DNA of 64,000 bases from Streptomyces sp. P9-A2. Lineage in GTDB: Bacteria; Actinomycetota; Actinomycetes; Streptomycetales; Streptomycetaceae. The DNA lies in contig NZ_JAZIFX010000001.1 of the NCBI RefSeq assembly GCF_036634175.1, positions 992,001 through 1,056,000 on the forward strand. Direction: 5' to 3'. Positions 60,701 through 64,000 of the stretch are shown here, in pieces. The translations under genes were made by a program, and so were the position numbers. Below the pieces are notes generated by a model. That model had not been told where the DNA came from and ran no database searches. It worked only from the letters and a program-made list of their open reading frames with translations. Positions within the stretch are counted from its first letter, which is position 1. Each line of letters begins with the position of its first letter.

Positions 60701-60909
60701 GAGTCTCTGGCCAGGCCTTGAAGCCGGTGACCCGCCATGCGCCGCCACGCCCTCCTGCCGCACCCCTGCCGCGTTCCGGTCCATGCGGCCGAAACCGGAC
60801 CGGCAAAGACCGGCGAGGGAGGCACAGCCGTACGGGGCCCGACGCGGTGCGGTCACTCAGGGTTGCCTCCGGAGCGCTTCCGACTCCGGGTTGCTACGTA
60901 CCTGTCAAC

Positions 60910-60937
60910 GGCCAGTGACCGAATCGTGTCACTGGCC
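60910..60937. promoter_or_regulatory. 10-bp inverted repeat upstream of the membrane protein gene
   Basis: ggccagtgac and gtcactggcc are perfect arms around an 8-nt spacer, ending 18 bp before the ATG at 60956. It is a good operator candidate or a leader hairpin close to the ribosome binding site (AGGGTGA). Confidence 0.5.
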
Positions 60938-60955
60938 CGGCTAGGGTGACTCACC

Positions 60956-61963
60956 ATGTGGCCAGGAAACCAGCCGCCCGGGGGCGAGCAGAACCCGCAG
61001 TCGAACAATCCGCACCAGCAGCCGAATCCGTATCAGCAGCCCGGTGCCCAGCAGCCCAACCCCTACGCACAGCCGCAACAGCAGTGGGGGACGCCGGCCA
61101 CGATGGGGATGCCTCAGCCGCCGCAGGGCGGGGGCGGCTGGAACCGGACGAAACTGGTGGCCGTCGGGACGGCGACGGCCGTCGTCGTGGCCTCCGGTGT
61201 CACCGGTTTCCTGGTGCTGGGCGGTGACAAGGACGACACGGCCGACAAGAAGCCCGGGAAGCCCTCCGCGAGCGCGTCCGAGGACCCGTCCGCGGAGCCG
61301 AGCACCTCCGAATCCGGCTCCGGCACCGAGAGGAACCCGCGAGGCGGTGAGGCGGAGAAGGCGACCATTCCGGGCTGGCAGGTCGTCACGAACACCCGTT
61401 TCGGCACCCAGTTCGACGTCCCGGCCGACTGGGAGCTCGAGACCCCCGGCACCAGCGTGGGCTTCGAATGGGAGGAGAAGGACGGTGAGCTGGACCGCAC
61501 CACCGTCACCGCCCCCGCCTATCTGAAGTCCAAGTGGTGCACGAGCGACGACGACAAGGACGGCCGCGAGGACGACACCTCCCTCGTCACCGCCGGCACC
61601 CGGGGTGAGAACGGCGCCAAGACCACGGACCAGGCCGCGGAGACCCGTGTGCCGTGGTGGATCTACGGCGGCTACACGCAGCCCGACAAGAAGAGCGTGA
61701 AGACCGAGAAGCCGAAGGCGTACACGACCGCCTCGGGCATCAAGGGCAGCGTCGCCACGGCGCACTCGGAGAACACGCCCCAGAACGACAAGTGCGACAG
61801 CGAGGGCAAGGCGATCACCTTCGGGTTCAAGAACGGTGCCGGGGACTTCGTCACCTGGAACCTGTACGGCGCCAAGGGCGTCAAGGACGAAATCCCGGAG
61901 GAGACCGTGCAAAAGATCCTCAGCACGGTACGCCTCACCGAGGAAGCACCGAGCGAGTCGTAG
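60956..61963 (+). CDS. Membrane-anchored protein with Gln/Pro-rich N-terminus
   Basis: A 335-residue protein that I cannot assign to a named family. A cytoplasmic Gln/Pro/Asn-rich region (1-60) precedes one membrane helix (LVAVGTATAVVVASGVTGFLVL at about 66-87), then a Ser/Glu/Lys-rich linker and an extracytoplasmic domain (about 135-330) with two cysteines (KWCTSDDD, NDKCDSEG) that could form a disulfide. This topology is common for Streptomyces envelope proteins. ATG 60956 follows AGGGTGA and an inverted repeat. Function unknown. Confidence 0.75.
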   Translation: MWPGNQPPGGEQNPQSNNPHQQPNPYQQPGAQQPNPYAQPQQQWGTPATMGMPQPPQGGGGWNRTKLVAVGTATAVVVASGVTGFLVLGGDKDDTADKKPGKPSASASEDPSAEPSTSESGSGTERNPRGGEAEKATIPGWQVVTNTRFGTQFDVPADWELETPGTSVGFEWEEKDGELDRTTVTAPAYLKSKWCTSDDDKDGREDDTSLVTAGTRGENGAKTTDQAAETRVPWWIYGGYTQPDKKSVKTEKPKAYTTASGIKGSVATAHSENTPQNDKCDSEGKAITFGFKNGAGDFVTWNLYGAKGVKDEIPEETVQKILSTVRLTEEAPSES

Positions 61964-62092
61964 CAGGCGGGAGAGAGCCGAGGACCACTCCGGCCGCTTC
62001 CGCCCCTGGACGAAGGGAATCAGCCGGAGGAGCCCTCGGCCCATGCGGCGGCACATTTGGCAAGTCGGCCCCGCCCCGGCGATAGTCACGAG

Positions 62093-63397
62093 GTGCCGAC
62101 CACCATCTCCTCCTCACGCCGTCCCGCCTGGGCGGGCCGCAACTACACACTGCTGACCGCCTCCGCCGTGGCGACGAGCCTGGGCAGTCACGGCGCGCTG
62201 ATCGCCTCCGCGTTCGCGGTGCTGGGCGCGGGCGGTGACGGCGGCGACGTGGGCCTGGTGGCCGCCGCCCGCACCCTGCCGCTGGTGCTGTTCCTGCTGA
62301 TCGGCGGTGCCGTCGCGGACCGACTGCCGCGCCACCATGTGATGGTCGCGGCCAATGTCCTCAACTGTGTCTCGCAGGCCGCGTTCGCGGCACTGGTCCT
62401 GGCGGGCGAGGCCCGGCTGTGGCAGATGATGCTGCTCAGCGCGCTCGGCGGAGTCGGCCAGGCGTTCTTCGGTCCCGCCGCCGAGGGCATGCTGCTCTCC
62501 TCGGTCGAGGGCGAGCAGGCCGGCCGGGCGTTCGCGGTGTTCCGGATGGCGATGCAGGGCGCGACGCTCGGCGGCGTCGCCCTGGGCGGCCTCATGATCG
62601 CCGCGATGGGACCGGGCTGGGTACTCGCGGCGGACGCGGCCGCCTTCGCTGTCGCGGCGGCGCTGCGGGCCTTCCTCGACGTGAAGCACATCCCGCCGCG
62701 CGCGCCGGGCGGCGGTCTGCTCGCCGACCTCCGGGACGGCTGGCAGGAGTTCTCCAACCGGCCCTGGCTGTGGGGCATCGTCATCCAGTTCTCCATAGCC
62801 AACGCCGTGGTCGGCGCCGCCGACGCGGTCTACGGTCCGCTCGTCGCCCGGGACCATCTGGGCGGTGCGGCGCCCTGGGGTCTGGCCCTCGCCTTCTTCG
62901 GCGCGGGCACGGTGCTGGGCGCACTGGTGATGACCCGCTGGAAACCGCGCCGCCTGCTGTTCGTGGGCACCCTCTGTGTGTTCCCGCTGGCCCTGCCGTC
63001 CGCCGCGCTCGCCGTGCCGGTACCGGTGACGGTGCTGTGCGCGGTGATGTTCGTGACCGGCGTGAGTGTGGAGGTGTTCGGCGTCTCCTGGATGACGGCC
63101 CTGCACCAGGAGATACCGGAGGAGAAACTCTCTCGGGTGTCGGCCTACGACTGGTTCGGCTCGGTGGCGCTGGTGCCGGCCGCGATGGCGCTGGCGGGCC
63201 CCGTCGAGTCGGTGTTCGGCCGCACGGAGGCACTGTGGGGCTGCGCCGCACTGGTCGTCGTGGTCACGGCGGCGGTGCTGTGCGTACCGGACGTACGCAA
63301 TCTGCGGCGCCGGACGGTGCCCGTCGCCGGGGCGGCCCCGGACCCCGGTGGCAAGGGATCAGCCGATGCCGAACGCCCCGTCGGGGGGCTCGGGTGA
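62093..63397 (+). CDS. MFS transporter
   Basis: A 434-residue major facilitator with about ten to twelve helices. The loop 2-3 motif is seen in GGAVADRLPRHHVMVAANV near 74-92, and the general plan (ending RRRTVPVAGAAPDPGG) matches the actinobacterial DHA3-like exporters that handle drugs or macrolides. The substrate is unknown. GTG 62093 starts the frame (PTTISSSRRPAWAGRNY). Its 3' end overlaps the convergent spermidine-synthase-like gene by 39 bp. Confidence 0.85.
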   Translation: MPTTISSSRRPAWAGRNYTLLTASAVATSLGSHGALIASAFAVLGAGGDGGDVGLVAAARTLPLVLFLLIGGAVADRLPRHHVMVAANVLNCVSQAAFAALVLAGEARLWQMMLLSALGGVGQAFFGPAAEGMLLSSVEGEQAGRAFAVFRMAMQGATLGGVALGGLMIAAMGPGWVLAADAAAFAVAAALRAFLDVKHIPPRAPGGGLLADLRDGWQEFSNRPWLWGIVIQFSIANAVVGAADAVYGPLVARDHLGGAAPWGLALAFFGAGTVLGALVMTRWKPRRLLFVGTLCVFPLALPSAALAVPVPVTVLCAVMFVTGVSVEVFGVSWMTALHQEIPEEKLSRVSAYDWFGSVALVPAAMALAGPVESVFGRTEALWGCAALVVVVTAAVLCVPDVRNLRRRTVPVAGAAPDPGGKGSADAERPVGGLG

Positions 63398-64000
63398 CGG
63401 TACGGCGTCCGCGTCCCGCACCGGCCGCGCCCCGCCGGTGAAGTCCCGCAGGGCCGCGCCGTGCTCGACGCGGGCGGGGAAGGCGTCGGCGGCGGTGCGC
63501 CGGACCAGGGCCGCGATGTCGAGGGGACGGTGCGCGGCGGCGAGAACGGCGTTGCCGAAACGGCGCCCGCGCAGCACTCCCGGCTCGGCGATCAGCACCA
63601 GCTCCTCGAACACCGTGCCCAGCGTGGCCAGCTGGGAGCGCAGGAAGGCGAAGGGGGCCCCGTCGGCGAGGTTGCCGAGGTAGACGCCGTCGGGACGCAG
63701 GACCCGGGCGGCCTGACGGGCGTAAGCGACGGAGGTCAGGTGCGCCGGGACGCGGGAGCCGCCGAAGACGTCGGCGACCAGGACGTCCGCCGAGGCGTCG
63801 GGGGCGGCCTCCAGCCAGGCGCGGGCGTCCGCCGCGTGCAACGTGACGTCCGCCCCCTCCGGCAGCGGCAGCTGCTCGGCGACCAGGTCCAGCAGCTCCC
63901 GGTCGAACTCGACGACGTCCTGCCGGGAGCCGGGACGGGTCGCGGCCAGGTAGCGGGGCAGGGTGAGCGCCCCGCCGCCGAGGTGCAGCGCGTCCAGCGG
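63359..64000 (-). CDS. Spermidine-synthase-like methyltransferase-fold protein (5' end outside window)
   Basis: The last 213 residues of a protein with the spermidine synthase fold: LHLGGGALTLPRYLAA is the cofactor loop, VVEFDRELLDLV the acidic loop, HAADARAWLE the adenine-side block and VLVADVFGGSRVP the catalytic-loop position, where true spermidine synthases have DxxDP. Its replacement suggests a homologue with another activity. Truncated by the window edge. It converges on, and overlaps, the MFS gene. Confidence 0.8.
   Translation of the reverse strand, partial: PLDALHLGGGALTLPRYLAATRPGSRQDVVEFDRELLDLVAEQLPLPEGADVTLHAADARAWLEAAPDASADVLVADVFGGSRVPAHLTSVAYARQAARVLRPDGVYLGNLADGAPFAFLRSQLATLGTVFEELVLIAEPGVLRGRRFGNAVLAAAHRPLDIAALVRRTAADAFPARVEHGAALRDFTGGARPVRDADAVPSPEPPDGAFGIG

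Noticed and set aside
63359..63397. 39-bp overlap of convergent genes as a sign of a wrong stop or frame
   Set aside because: Both frames are well supported up to their stops, and short convergent overlaps are common at this GC content.

Overview
This is a high-GC actinobacterial chromosome segment, almost certainly Streptomyces. Codon third positions are nearly all G/C, GTG starts behind GGAGG-type ribosome binding sites are common, and the gene families (ECF41/SigJ sigma factor, ACT-GNAT acetyltransferase, HtpX-PspAB pair, Imm21, Tat-exported PhoD with a PHO box) and much of the order from purB onward match what I remember of the Streptomyces core chromosome. That comparison is from memory; no search was run.

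Layout. (1) 1-18,067 looks accessory. It starts inside a ClC chloride channel gene, followed by a decayed stretch with a tRNA-like T-arm and the remnant of an antiporter 3' end. A minus-strand set (DUF389 membrane protein, aldose 1-epimerase, CPA1 antiporter) diverges from a plus-strand set (GH15 glucosidase, cyclase-family hydrolase, gluconokinase, GMC oxidoreductase). This meets head-on a minus-strand unit of glucose 1-dehydrogenase, type II NADH dehydrogenase, cydA and cydB. Together they can be read as one route: glycan or trehalose -> glucose -> gluconolactone -> gluconate -> 6-phosphogluconate, with the electrons passed through NDH-2 to cytochrome bd. An IS3-type orfA stub, a hypothetical gene and a partly duplicated GNAT gene mark the right edge. 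(2) 18,071-39,600 is core-like: two CNNM/CorC proteins, an SGNH hydrolase, purB, a sodium:solute symporter with a 42-aa companion, an ABC exporter beside a NarL-type two-component system, ROK and GntR regulators, SigJ with an alpha/beta hydrolase, PhoD, ACT-GNAT, and a PLP lyase divergent from an Lrp regulator. (3) 39,600-53,900 holds a DUF885 peptidase, an SDR carrying an in-frame repeat, Imm21, SbcCD, YigZ, SixA, a CoA-binding protein, HtpX-PspAB, a PobA-like monooxygenase and a YbaK protein. (4) 53,900-64,000 holds two hexapeptide-repeat proteins, phosphoketolase, a universal stress protein, a lone cyclic-nucleotide-binding domain, a thioesterase, a lipoprotein-like membrane protein, an MFS transporter and a partial spermidine-synthase-like protein.

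A theme across the window is duplication of gene 3' ends, usually including the stop codon: the antiporter, GNAT, GntR, PspAB, PobA-like and gamma-carbonic anhydrase genes all show it, at scales from 12 bp to about 260 bp. The PspAB copy is still an open reading frame whose start overlaps the PspAB stop.
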